Shown piece after piece: positions 33,200-45,479 of a stretch of 64,000 bases of DNA. The translations under genes were made by a program, and so were the position numbers. The first letter of the stretch is position 1. Every line of letters starts with the position of its first letter. The notes below the pieces were generated by a model that worked only from the letters and a program-made list of their open reading frames with translations, was not told the DNA's origin and ran no database searches. The stretch comes from Diphasiastrum complanatum. Taxonomy: Eukaryota > Streptophyta > Lycopodiopsida > Lycopodiales > Lycopodiaceae. The stretch is taken from NCBI GenBank assembly GCA_029204225.1, contig CM055098.1, forward strand, positions 6,775,746-6,839,745, given 5' to 3'.

Positions 33200-33480
33200 C
33201 GTATATAGCCCATCTTCAATAGCCGCTTTCAGTTTTATGAGCCCATATATTGTCTTTAAAAACTTAGACCAATACATATCAGTTTTTGTTGAGAGTGTGG
33301 TAATCAATACAGTCATTTGGTGCCACCTTTTTCATCAACAAGGAGAACAAGAATACCAAAGTGACTATGACTAGAGATAATCAGATCTTATTTTAAAAAG
33401 GTTTGGACTTGATATTCAACCTCATGATAAGGATCATGGGAGAGAGTAGAAGAACCAAAAATTAGAGCAATATGTTGATT
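33200..33480 (-). pseudogene. Ty3/gypsy pre-RT to RT N-terminus remnant
   Basis: The minus strand reads PLRDVNQHIALIFGSS (the LPPxRxxxHxIxLxPGS lead-in), QVQTFLK, HFGILVLLVDEKGGT, and in another frame CIDYHTLNKN (the CIDYRALNK motif). Frameshifts and stops throughout. Protease-like material may extend upstream to about 34300 but is not recognisable motif by motif. It is a different family from the chromovirus at 9 kb. Confidence 0.68.
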
Positions 33481-34042
33481 CACATCTCGTAATGGTGATA
33501 ATGACGTAGGCTCTACAAAACCTAAAAACTCATGTAAGAGAGTGTAGATCATCTAATAAACAGGTGCAGTTGTTGGAGTAGCATTATGTTGGAGCTCTTA
33601 GACACAAAGAAGAGTCACACAATGTGTTTTTGATAAACTACGTGTAAACTACTTCCCAGAGATAAGCTAGCAATCTTGGGAGAGGGATAAATCAATGTCT
33701 ATCAAGGTATGAGAGGTGTCAAGATCTATTGTTGTAGATCCAAAGCTATTGTGTTCAAGGAAGCAAACCAATTCATGCACAAGATAATGGCATACCACAT
33801 AATGGCAATGATGTAAAAGTTTATGTAACCTATAAATCTCCCAATCTAAAAAGGTAGTGCTACCAATAGCTAAGTGCTCAGAAATGTATGAGAACTAGCT
33901 ACCTCTATGCGTAATGGTTGAGGTGACAATATAGGAGTGATGCATATCTTGAGAAGCACATGAGAGCTGCTAAAAAAATGTGTGTTGCCAATATTTAGTA
34001 GTAGACTCTCTTTTAGAGAAATCTACTCGTAAGGGAATCTGT

Positions 34043-34125
34043 CAAGGACCAAGCTTACTTGTCCATGTAGCATAGCCAAGCATGTAGCTTACTTGTCCAT
34101 GTAGCATAAGCCAACCATGTAGCCC
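34043..34125 (+). repeat. Short tandem duplication (about 38 bp unit)
   Basis: AGCTTACTTGTCCATGTAGC occurs twice in direct tandem, with a third partial AGCC copy. Confidence 0.75.
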
Positions 34126-34649
34126 ACTCTACAAAAGGAGTAGAATTTGGAGTATGAGATGGATCCTCTAAGATATCTTAGATATAAACATAAGAGTAGA
34201 AGTCCTCGAAGCCATCAGCATCACATAAATGTATAGTAGTGGCAATAGCAGGGTGCTTGACACACAAAATGATAAGGGATCTTACAAAAAAGCAAATAAA
34301 GATATTTTTTCAGCTATTGTGTTTTTTTTTCAACTATTTTGTTTTTCTTGAAGATCTGCATTGGTTGCTCATCAAAACATAACAGACAATGCCTCAATTG
34401 GAAAGACATTGGGTTATATATTAATAGGATAATCCACCAAATATATCTTGGTGAACAATAAAAGTTCTCATATAAAGTCCAAAATTGTAGTCCCTGATGG
34501 TGGACATCAACTGACAGAAGTAGGATGAGAAGATACAAAATTCAGCACTTGGGAGAGGGGCTAAAGATCTTGCGACAACATGTCTAGTTGCAAATGGTCT
34601 AGTAGGTCGAGAAATTAGAGTATAAGGCTCATTGTACTTATGTTGCGAC

Positions 34650-34770
34650 ATAGAAGCAAGGGACATAACATGAGACAATGAAATAGGAGAAAAGGAGGAT
34701 ATATCATGTTGTACAGGCCCTCGTTAACCTTCAATGCAAAGCCCATAAATGCCTCCTAACAACACAATCA
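34650..34770 (+). repeat. Second copy of repeat B
   Basis: It matches 31707-31830 almost exactly, starting CATAGAAGCAAGGGACATAA and ending at CCTCCTAACAACACA. Confidence 0.87.
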
Positions 34771-35100
34771 TCAGTTTTAAGGATCTGAAAGCAAAAGGAA
34801 GAGTGCATCTTACTTCACCAATTCAGGATTGATATTCACACTCTATTGAAGTCCCCTTCTATAACACATAAACATTGTGAAATAGAGACCACACATTAAC
34901 AAAGAAACCAACCTCAATTTTTAGTATAATTGTAGCAATGCAAATTCATATCGTAGAGACAAAACATCTTGTAAATGAAACTATTATTATCTCAGTATCA
35001 TAAAGAGACCCTGTTACAATGGCTGCAAGTGTTGGAGAGATCAAGAAAAAAGTGTAAAGAAAACAAGTATTTAAATGTCATAGATTTGTAGGACAGACGT

Positions 35101-35101
<1 letters not shown>

Positions 35102-35162
<61 letters not shown>
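35102..35162 (+). repeat. (CT)n microsatellite
   Basis: About 30 CT units. Confidence 0.97.
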
Positions 35163-35165
<3 letters not shown>

Positions 35166-35265
35166 AACCTCCTATGCTTAAATTTTACAAATGAGTTGAA
35201 GCACATAAAATACAAAAAGAACGGAGCTTATATAACTGAGCACTTTAGATAGGAGGTGGCATTGT

Positions 35266-35445
35266 CTCATTGATGGGTGTTTCATGAGTGCTCAAAGGTA
35301 CATGCTTTCAAAATTGGTTTGCTTTGTTGCATCTTTTTTTTTTAACATGCATCATTGATGGGTGTTTCATGAGTGCTCAAAGGTACATGTTTTTTTTTTA
35401 ACATGCATCATTGATGGGTGTTTCATGAGTGCTCGAAGGTACATG
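35266..35445 (+). repeat. Three-copy tandem repeat with poly-T spacers
   Basis: A 47 bp unit beginning CATTGATGGGTGTTTCATGAG is repeated three times. The spacers are poly-T followed by AACATGCAT. A sequence next to the first copy (TTTCAAAATTGGTTTGCTTTG) recurs at 35503, so the duplication was complex. Confidence 0.88.
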
Positions 35446-36224
35446 CTTTCAACTTAAATTGCATAATACAACATTGCCACCTTGAAGTGCAATTGATACT
35501 ACTTTCAAAATTGGTTTGCTTTGTTGCATCTTTTGTGTTTTTCGGCAATGAGTTTATTTTATTAAAATATACAAATTTGAGGATTTGAGTCCCCATTGTT
35601 TATTAGTGCAAAATGGTGTGGAGAACTAGTAAGATCAAATAGGTCATGGAAGAAATAAATAGCAAGATAGATGTCTTGACATTTTTGGCCTCTAAAAAGA
35701 GACAATGTCAATATCATATATGTTTTGACATTTCGAGCTAAATAATTGAGGTAATGAGAATTTTAGACTAAAACCTCTCCTTTGGCTAAATGATACACTG
35801 CTACAAACTTATTAAATGACACATTGGTAAAGGATAAGGGTATGCATGATGTATATTCTAACATCCTTAGCCTAATACTTGATTTGTCGAGTTTTGCTTC
35901 ATCTAGGTTTCTGTATGTTTTTGAAACATAATCCATGTATACTTGTAACCGTGGTGAGTAGCAAATATGGTCTAAACATGAGTAACTAATGGCTTTCAAT
36001 GACACGTCTCCCTCATTTTACTAGCCCAGCATAGGCGCCTTCCTCATTTTACTAGCTCATGTAATTTGTTGTGGCTAGATGGTGACAAATTGGACACCTT
36101 GGAATTGTTTTGTTTTTCTGGTTTTATGCATTATTGTACTATTTAACTGCTACTCTATTATAACTAAATTATTTTAACAATGAGTAGAAAATTTGGCCAT
36201 GATTTATTGATATGATGTTTGATT

Positions 36225-36228
<4 letters not shown>

Positions 36229-36285
<57 letters not shown>
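36229..36285 (+). repeat. (CT)n microsatellite
   Basis: About 28 CT units. Confidence 0.97.
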
Positions 36286-36288
<3 letters not shown>

Positions 36289-38293
36289 CTCATGGTGCTC
36301 CTACAAGAAATTTCAATGATAAATAGCAACATTGCAATCACAAAATAATTGAAATGAAATATTGATTGCATGGCACAACAAATACATGCTTATCAACAAC
36401 ATAATATCACCATTAGCTTGAAAAATGAAACATTTATAGATATTTGCATGGCACAAAAATTACATGCTTAGATAAACAATTGTATATCATCTTAATTATA
36501 AAAATACACTCGAGATCAATTACCATCACAAAGCAAAAACTCCATTCACCTTATTCTTCCTTATCTTTACACCCTCCTAGGAAGAAGTGCATTAAGAGAT
36601 TAAGGCTATGATGCCTTTTAATTAGTTACCTATTATGTCAAATTTTTCCTTTTTGAAGTACTTGTCTTTGTAAATTTCACCTCTTGCTATGACAAAACAA
36701 AGCCTCTTGTGAGAAGTTTGCTTACAGCGCTCTTGAATTCAACTAAAAAACTGGTTTGTGTAGAATTGTGTACAATTTCTTGACTTTGTGTTAGCAAGCG
36801 CTAATATTTATTTGTAGCTTCTCAATGTGGTTGTGCATACAAGTTTCGCATGAAGTATCCACGGTAATAAGTTTTAAAGCCCAAAGACTGGTTAGGAGTT
36901 CTTGTTATAATACAAGGTGCAAGTTTAAATCAACAAAAAACCCATGCGTGCTCCAAGGAAAATAGTGAATCCATTATTTGCCTTTAACTCACATTTCATG
37001 TCTTTCAACGATGGTCTTCATTTTACTGGAGCTATGTTTTAAGGAGACAATCAATAATTCAGGGGAGATGAATAAGCATCAATTAAAAGGCAAACAGTCC
37101 ATAGTTTGTTGTTTAATTTTATTCTCGTTGTACTGTACTGATTATCCTGGCATGTATGAAAGAATTGTAATGTGAAGTGCACTGTTCGCGGATGAGGTGC
37201 AAGAGCAACAAATTGAAATTTGTGTCAAATCAATAGGGATATAGAGAGCAGAAAATCATGAATTATTAAATATTTAGTCTACCCCATATCACAACTTTAT
37301 GTAAGAATGGAAAATCAACATTTAGATGGTGCTCTTAACTAACACCTACAAAAAAACAGTTGAGCCTTCTCTCTAATAATATAGCATGCACATACTTTCA
37401 AACAAGCATTGCTACACATACTTCAGCATCCTGTTCTGATAGAGGTCTTGCCTGGCATGTTACATCCAATAAGAATTTGACAATTGGACTTGAAAGATTC
37501 AAGATAGGCATACCATCATCAGACTACGTATTTGGTTAGCTTACAAATAACAAATAATCACAAGTAACCCTGAAGCATGACTGATTCTCTATTTTAAGTA
37601 TCAACAAGTCTCCAAACTCATTTTCCAACAATGAGTAAAGAGCCATTTCTATTTGAAGAGTAAAAGCTTGCTTTTGTAAAACACAATTGCATCTGCCAGC
37701 AGGGCTGTTCCACCATTCAAATATGTAATGAATGCACCTTTGATGAATTACCTCTTTGATAGATATATTCTATGTTAAGTTGGGGTGAATGCTCCACATG
37801 CATACTATTGAACACAAAGTCTGTTATAATTCATAAAATGTCTGTTAGACTGTCAATCTCACTTTTCTAGCTGACGAATTTGCTAGCTTTGATAAGTACA
37901 TATAGCAATATATTGCTCTGGAGAACAAACCACGTAAAGAGAAAACAAAGGACTGGCGCCTATGCTATCTACGTTTTGCATACTAATATAGCACAAGCAA
38001 CTAGCATGCTGTCCTTTCTATACTTCAGTCTTTCTCAACTCACATACCTCTTTACAGGTAATCAAAGCAACAATCAAGGCAACTTTGAATTCAAAAGAGA
38101 AACGCAATAGAAAAAGCTTCTGCAATTGGGGTTGGTGTATAGCTTATGAGCTAGCAATCCTTCACCGTCATTGCACATACCCGCCAATTACAATCGGAAA
38201 AATTGTAGGCTTATGGTTAGGAACTAGTTGGCATTGATTAATTAATGCACCATGACCTCCAATATTTGATCTGGTTGATACATGCTCAGTGGC
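36286..38293. other. Intergenic DNA downstream of the GBF gene
   Basis: No gene recognised. The part nearest 38293 is expected to hold the 3' untranslated region of the GBF transcript; I could not place a polyadenylation site with confidence. Confidence 0.5.
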
Positions 38294-41200
38294 CTACGAT
38301 GACTCCTCTGATCTACCATTTCCCCCTTGAGCTCTCAAATGCTCTGCACTAAAAGAATCAGTCGTTTTCCCATTTTCTTGTCGCTGCAATTGACCATACG
38401 GCACTTCATTGCTTCCCAGATCTTTCTCATCCCCAGCCTCATCACCATTCACTTTCTTCAGCCTCTCCTGCAACCCACGACAAAGTAGAGTTAAACCCTT
38501 ACCCCTGAATCCACAACAATCAACCAAATGATCCAACTGTGAAATTCTGTTTATTTTCACACCAAGACGTGGACAGGAATACTTACCACTAAAGTGGAAT
38601 TCTCTGTAGACAGCTTATTGCGCTCTTCTACTAGACGACTGATCTCGGTGCGGAGAGCCAAATTTTCTACAGTTAAAGAATCAACCCTTGCTGCTAACTC
38701 TTCACATTCAGCCTGTGCCATAACCATGGTAGTCAATTGTCAATAGCAATCAGATGCATGCTCACACATAAAATCCAAAAATTATGCAGCTTAATCAGAA
38801 GAATTAATAATGTTTCTTGCCACCTGCTTCCGCAGCCGAGAACGTCTCGCTGACTCACGATTCGATTGCTTTCTTTTCTGCCGTTTCAGCTCTCGTTCAT
38901 CCTGCATGATGACAATAGCACTTCATGATCTGTCTAAGTCCATGTTCTGCCCCACAAACACCTTCAAAGTACAAGAGCTTCAAAAGTAAAAGGGTAGGCT
39001 TTGCTAAAAATTGAAACCTGTATCCAATGATCAGAAGCACCGCCTTCTCGACCCACAGCTCCCAAATATGGACCATTTGGAAAAGTTGGCATCAAGGCTT
39101 GTGTCATAACTGGATTATGCTTCCCTTTACCTGCAGCAGTGGCTCCTTGTGATGCTGCAGCCCAATAATCCACACCTACATTCAAACCAGTAGTCGGCAC
39201 AAGACCACCAGGTGGTCTCCCACCTACATTGGTGGGTTGGGCAATTAGCTGATTTCCAGTTTGACCAGCAGAATGACTAGCAGTCTCAATAGAGCCCCCT
39301 GGTTAAAGACAGCCTAGACAGCATTAGGAGCGAGCACAACCACTCTTCATTTCCATTAAGCACGCTAGGTCAGCATACATCAATTATATGTAGAGCTTTC
39401 GAACTGCCTGAAGGTTTCACAATTTACAGCTTTAGGAAAGCACTAACCTTCAGAGATCTGCTCCGAACTCCTTTTATGAAGCATCTACAAAAAGCAGACA
39501 GTTATGCAAGTCAAATCTTTTCTCAACCACACTATATTGTTGGGATCCTACGTTGATGAATTATCAAAGTCTAAATATAACCTCTTATTATTCATGCCAT
39601 CGCTGTTTCTTGACAGTTCTAAATTGGCTGATTCTGAACCAAAAGAATCGGCAGTTCACTGCCAATTTGAATCACAAAGAATCAGACTAATCTAAAAAGA
39701 TGGCAAAAAAAGTGGCATATAATGTTGAAAAATTAGAAAAGTCTACACTTTACAGTGCATACATTTGACATCAGTAAGACTTTAGTAATGGGATAAGGAT
39801 CGGGGTTCAAGGTCCAAGACACAGATTTGAAAAAAATTTAAGACACCTCCAGGATTCTTTGCAGTTCAAATCAAACAAATTGATTCAACCTGAGAGTTGC
39901 AGTTTGGTTCCAATTGAACTGAATTAAAAATCAGTGAAACTATACATGTCACCACCATCATCAAGTCACGAACTTAGTTAGAAGGTGATATGAAAGTAAA
40001 AGAGCAAAATTACTTACATTTTTCCCATTATCCTCATCACTCCCATCGCTGGAACCATCGCTACCACTCTCACCACTTCAACCAAAGACAACACAAGTAG
40101 ATAAAGATGTAGCCAGTCAAGCAGAAACAAAAATCTCATTATGAGCATCCAGATAAGTTATTTTTCTTGCATATTACCTTTGAGAGAGAGCACCATTGGG
40201 GGAAGCTGATGTGCCCTTGTTGTTGTCAATCACTTTTTTTGTTGTCCTTCTACGGTTGTCAGTGATTCCTTTTGACTTTTTTAAAGGGCTTTGTTCTTTT
40301 CCATCTGAAGACTTGCAATCTGCCTCCGATGTGGTAGCCTTAATAACAGCCTTGAGTGAGTGATGGAGTGTATTGGGCAAGTGAAATTACAAAGAACATC
40401 CAATGAGAAAAATATACTGAGCAAATTTGACTCACTATTTGAACAGATTCAATATCTTTTTTGCTTTGAAGTTTGAATCATTCTACTGAAAAACAATTCA
40501 AAAAAACCCTAATCTTTCAAAAATTCTAAAATTGAAAAATTACTTTTTTTGGAATGATAAGAAAGGGTTCTACAAAATTGCAACTCAAACGGCTAATCCA
40601 CATACCGGCGCTGCTTCAATTGCACTTCCAGGTGACATGATGCCATATGGGAAGGGATGAGGACCCTGCATCAAATAAATGATAGGTGGGTCACTCTTGA
40701 GTTAAACATTGACGATTTAAACGTCAAAATCCATCATTCCTATCTTGCCCACAAAAAGCTTCAAATTCTTGGCATTGTAAAATCATAGAAGCATACCTGA
40801 GGCATTGAAGGATGCCCATATGCATGCCCTCCAGGATACATTGCAGAATATGGAGGTGCAGTCCCGTAAGGGGGAACAACAGGCTGCAATATTTGCAAAT
40901 TCTAAGCACTTTTAGATCAATTTAAGCAAAGCAACTACAGATGATAAATTTATGCCCCAAGCCATCTAAAAGTACGGACGCTAACTCTAGCAGATGCAAT
41001 TTTGGTCCGGAGATCATACCTGGCCTGCCCACATGTATGGATGTGGCTGACCACCAGGTGCAATGCCTGGGGGAAAGTAGCCTGGAGGTGGGGTAGCTCC
41101 ATTGTAAAAAGCCTGTGGCACATGACCTGATATATCAGACCTAGCAGTTTCTGCAAATAGTAGACAGTCGTTAAAGATAAATTTTTGTGAACACTTGTGT

Positions 41201-41448
41201 GATGAAGAGGACAGCCACCAGGACCTTGAATAAGGATTACAACCTGGAATGCAGCAGCCCACTCCGCATATGAGGATGGTGCAGAAGGTTGATCCTGGAC
41301 ATCTGATAACATGTGAAAAACTGTGGTAATTCGAGCCAGAAAATGAAATAGCACAAGCTTGACACTACAAGAATAAAATAGACAAAGATTGAACCTGTGC
41401 AGATATTTTTGCAGTTTTGGTAGGGGTTACTGCCTCTCCTGTTCCCAT
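38294..41448 (-). CDS. G-box-binding factor, bZIP group G (MFMR plus bZIP), 12 coding exons
   Basis: A complete gene model of 423 codons. Exons: 41448-41395, 41294-41244, 41112-41020, 40883-40797, 40665-40606, 40350-40178, 40075-40018, 39484-39448, 39298-39018, 38901-38824, 38712-38587, 38467-38294. All introns are GT-AG and all phases agree (1272 bp). Exon 6 could instead start at 40338. Residues 1-115 form the MFMR region: [76 protein letters not shown] segment and an acidic [15 protein letters not shown] segment follow. NVGVDYWAA lies in exon 9. The basic region [26 protein letters not shown] is residues 299-324, with Asn-x7-Arg intact. Six heptad leucines follow in residues 325-366. GBFs are nuclear dimers that bind CACGTG and regulate light, ABA and stress genes. 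There are no stops or frame breaks, so the gene looks functional. Confidence 0.95.
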
Positions 41449-41454
41449 GCTAAA

Positions 41455-42585
41455 CTGAAACCTGAGGAACGATGTATCAGCAACCATAACGTTGTTGATC
41501 CAATCATTCATGAAATACGTACTTCTACCACAAATTAAACCATCATAGTAAAGTGGTGTGGAGGTAATCAAAGCTAATCTCACCTAAAATCTCAAACCTA
41601 CCTGCATCAGTTTCCCTTTAAGTAGCTAGTTCAAGATTTCGGATAGTCTTGGAGAAAAGCATGCTTTTTTTCTTTCTACTGGCTACACCAAAACACCTTA
41701 TGGAATCATTGACCCACTATAACAAACAATGTAACACAAAAGTCAAAATCCTTTCCTACTTACTAGCTTTGCGTATTTACCACTTCTAGTGGTTTGTAGA
41801 CCAATGACCTTGTGAGAATAATTTGTATAACGAGATAAAAAGATCCATGGGTACAACAAAGGCCATAGCTAACTATCACCTAACTGCAAGACCTTCCTAA
41901 ACGAAGACCAAACTCAGAAGACACAAAAAACACTATCATTCAGAAGAATCTCTACTGTTTTAAGACAGATCTGAAAAGTACCATGGATCTTCCCAGTTCC
42001 AAGTCCAGAAAACTTGTGACACTTCTCACATTCAAGAAAAAAGATCAAAAAAGAGAAAGTGCCTGCATCCCTATGTCACAGCATTGCCAGCCCAGCTTCC
42101 TACACCCTTTGGTTTTTGTCCTTGGAAGGCAGCTATAGTGCTCTTAGAGAGTTGCCTTCAAACAAAGTGCACCCCCTCAGCTTGTTTGAGTGATTCTTAG
42201 AGAGATAAAAGGTTCATATGGTGTCTTTTGTGGATGACAACACAAAGGATGGATCATCAAAGCTGCTTAAACGTATGAAGTAGTCAGCTAAGAGAGTCTC
42301 TCTCTGTAAAAAGCTGATCTCAAACCTCAGAAATCGTCAGAAAAAGCTCACTCCCAAGGGCAGCCTGTGGTTGAATCCGAAAAATGCAGTGCAGGATCAC
42401 AGTCAGCAAACGCATCCAAACATGGAAATCCAGCATCAAGCAGCAATCTTGCCTCACAAAACAGCAGATCCAGCACAAGGAAATCACAAAAGCAGACAAT
42501 AAAAATGAAGGTGGATCGCTGCCACAGGCTGGCTACGGCGATAAAAGGGATACGTGAATTTTCAGCCCGCCCATCAGATGCTAGC
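41455..42585 (-). other. GBF 5' untranslated region, probably interrupted by an intron
   Basis: A TTTCAG acceptor-like site ends at 41455, only six bases before the start ATG, which suggests a 5'-UTR intron as seen in many plant GBF genes. A donor and first exon, presumably around 42.0-42.4 kb, could not be fixed. No other gene is visible in this stretch. Confidence 0.5.
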
Positions 42586-43235
42586 CACGTGTACATCAGT
42601 TTCAGCATGTATACACGTGTCAAAATCGTAATGCATAATATGAAATCCAACGGTTGGGGATAAGTCTCCATTCCATCATTTTATCAGGTGACTGGGATCG
42701 TTGGATGCTTTAGGCCCCCCGTCAGATGCTCACCACATGTCCAAAAAGCGCCATCTTACCACGTCATTCTGGCACGTGTCAGAAAATGAAGATTCTCGAT
42801 CGAATCCAACGGTGTGAGACTTAAGCCCTAACCAGCGACCTGGACCAAGTACGTATTCGTATGTTACACGCATGCCGTACTTGTATACGGTGTATCTTTT
42901 AAAGAATACGGTGCATGTACGGATGACACGCTGACAAGGATTAGTGACGTGTGATTGGTGGTTAGGCCACGCGGTCCACGTGGTCGGACGATTCAGACCA
43001 ATCACATGCGTCCACGCTTTCCTGGAGAGTCGAATTAGGCACTGCCACGTAGACAGCTTTGTGATGTGACGTGGCTGGTATACCTTTCAACGTGGACGTT
43101 TTCTTGAAGGGCCGGCCCAGACACCACATGACCCCCCAAGGACTTAAGGCCCACCCTGATTTTGATGTGCAATAGACCTTTTTTTGGAGGAGGAAAGGGT
43201 CATTGGTCCACCTCCCTATCGTTTCGATGCACGTG
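42586..43235 (-). promoter_or_regulatory. GBF upstream region with five perfect G-boxes
   Basis: CACGTG occurs at 42586, 42614, 42773, 42977 and 43230 (first base of each). Extra ACGT cores include CCACGTCA near 42759 and TGACGTGG near 43066, and CCAAT-type boxes lie near 42955 and 42993. By chance one perfect CACGTG is expected about every 4 kb. The region is also clearly GC-richer than its surroundings. The gene downstream encodes a CACGTG-binding protein, so autoregulation or cross-regulation by related bZIPs is a reasonable inference. Confidence 0.7.
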
Positions 43236-43718
43236 TCATCCATCCGGTATATGACCCAGTCCTCAGTAGTGACATAGCTTGGGGAATTGTTGGCCAAGGA
43301 ACCTCCTTTCGGTTTACAAGAATATCGTGCCATTTGTTTGCGTGTCATGGTAGTCACGGCCCCCACTAGCCAAGAATGGTGGTTGATGGGAGCATCCATT
43401 CATATCTTTAGTGGAGCTTAATTGTGTGATATAAGCTCCTGTCCGCACAATTAAATGTTCCCCATGACTTGTGAATGCCACATGTCTAAAGATGTGCAAC
43501 AAATGCTTTTGGAAATATCTCATGATGGTGAGCTTATAGTCATAACATGCCATTAAAATGTGGGGCCAACATTTTCCCAAGCACCCAGCAACCTCCCGAG
43601 TCCCTACGCCTTTGGATGGTAACGGGGTTGATGGTGCATGTTCCCACATCACATTTTTTAGGCTTGCGGATTTATGATGTGTCACCTTCTTAATCAAACT
43701 ATTACATGAATGTTCTTA
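43236..43718. other. Intergenic, no gene recognised
   Basis: A 127-codon minus-strand frame (43314-43697) shows no recognisable domain and overlaps another frame; it is treated as chance. Confidence 0.4.
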
Positions 43719-44145
43719 TCTATATATACAAAATTACTTGTGCGCATGTGTATGGGGTGCACCCATGTATCCTCCTCCCCTGACCCATGCATACACACTT
43801 TCTTAACTAAAAATGATGGGGAAGGGGATCCATGCATGGGGAAAGTGCATATCCCCATACATTTGCACATGGTGTGCATTGAGGGGTGGGTTCCAAAAAG
43901 ATTCCCCACCCACACACTAAATTCAAATATCTTTTTCTAAATTCAAATATTTGAAGTTTGAAGTTAAGTTTTTATTTCCTTCACACTCTTCAATGTGCTT
44001 TAAACTTTAGCCAATGTGACAGATTTCAACTAGTTTAGTCTAGTTTAGTGTCATTTTGGTAAATTGTTAATAATAGGCCAAAACTCATTTTAGACTTAGA
44101 GATAAACTTTTTGAAGTTATATTAGTTTAAAACACATTCAATAAA

Positions 44146-44146
<1 letters not shown>

Positions 44147-44195
<49 letters not shown>
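44147..44195 (+). repeat. (CA)n microsatellite
   Basis: About 24 CA units, followed by a short C homopolymer near 44210. Confidence 0.95.
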
Positions 44196-44198
<3 letters not shown>

Positions 44199-44281
44199 TT
44201 CCAAATCCCCCCCCCCCCCTATTTTTCTCTTTTTATTGTCTCTTTTGCTCCCGATTTAGGAGTTAAAGCTAGTGAGTTTGG

Positions 44282-44430
44282 GCTGTGTGTGTGTGTGTGC
44301 GCCTGTGTGTGTGTGTGTGTGTGTGTTTTCTCGTTGTGTGTGTGTGTGTGTGAGCTCCTCCCACCACATCAAATGCGCGCGTGTGCGCGCGCGCGCGCTC
44401 ACACACACACACACACACACACCTCCATAT

Positions 44431-44482
<52 letters not shown>
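44282..44482 (+). repeat. Compound (TG)n-(GC)n-(AC)n-(CT)n microsatellite
   Basis: TG tracts (44282-44352), a GCGCGCGTGTGCGCGCGCGC stretch (44384-44399), an AC tract (44400-44422) and a CT tract (44434-44482). The first three alternate purine and pyrimidine, and the TG and AC parts are mutually complementary. Confidence 0.95.
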
Positions 44483-44485
<3 letters not shown>

Positions 44486-45479
44486 CACATGCCGACCAAC
44501 CATCCATAGAGGGAGGGAGGTCCCTCCATGCCCCTAAAAAAAATTAAGAAGGTTAAAATGAGTGTGTGTGTAGATATATAAAACAAGGGGGTGACTCCAT
44601 TCCATTGAAAAAATATATATCAATACATCCCCCCCCCCCGACCCCAACACACACCTACACACACACGCACACTTTTTTTTAAATGTAAAATACCTCTTCT
44701 TTAAAACGTAAACCCCCTTAAAAATGTGAACCCCCACTCCCCATGAAACCAAAAAAGTGAAGGGGCTTTTTGGCTCCCCATAAACTAAGTTTTATTTTTT
44801 TTAAAAGGAGACAAAAAAAAAAGTTATTAGATTTAAGCAATGACATTTCTACGATGTTTTAAAATTGGTTAAAAATATACATTTAGACTATTTAAAATGT
44901 CTCTTAACCAAAAATGTTATGGGATTCTTTCGATGGTTATGGCTGTTCAATTCGAATTTCATAGTGTACACAAGTGAATTTGAATATTTTTTGTGTATGA
45001 TGTATTTCAAAATTTTGTAAAACCTATTTTTTGTCCAAGATTTTGACAAACAAAATGTACAAATGTACACACACATACACAAACACACTTGCATGCACAC
45101 AAACATAAACATACCATCGTAAACACACTGAATATGCACACACATACATATGCACGCATACATACACAAATCAAATATGCATGCACACATACACACATCA
45201 AATATTAACCTGCATACACACACCTGTCACATACAAACCTAAAAGAAAACATCCTCACACATGCACACAAACACACATACATACCACATGCATGAACAAC
45301 ATATTCACTTTGAACTGTGGGTCGTCCATTAAGATACATTTGCAAACACATGCATACATAATATGTACACACACACACCCCCATACACACCTAAAAGCAA
45401 ATATTCGCACACATGCATGTATGCACACACACACACACACACACACATGCATGAACAACTTGTTACTTTGAATAGTAGG

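Noticed and set aside
43314-43697. 127-codon minus-strand frame near the GBF promoter
   Set aside because: No recognisable domain, it overlaps another frame of similar length, and it lies in a region of elevated GC where long frames arise by chance.
44888-45471. Cys/Val- and His/Thr-rich frames resembling metal-binding peptides
   Set aside because: The sequence is a degenerate CA/TG and CATA-rich tract; composition alone explains the Cys, Val, His and Thr.
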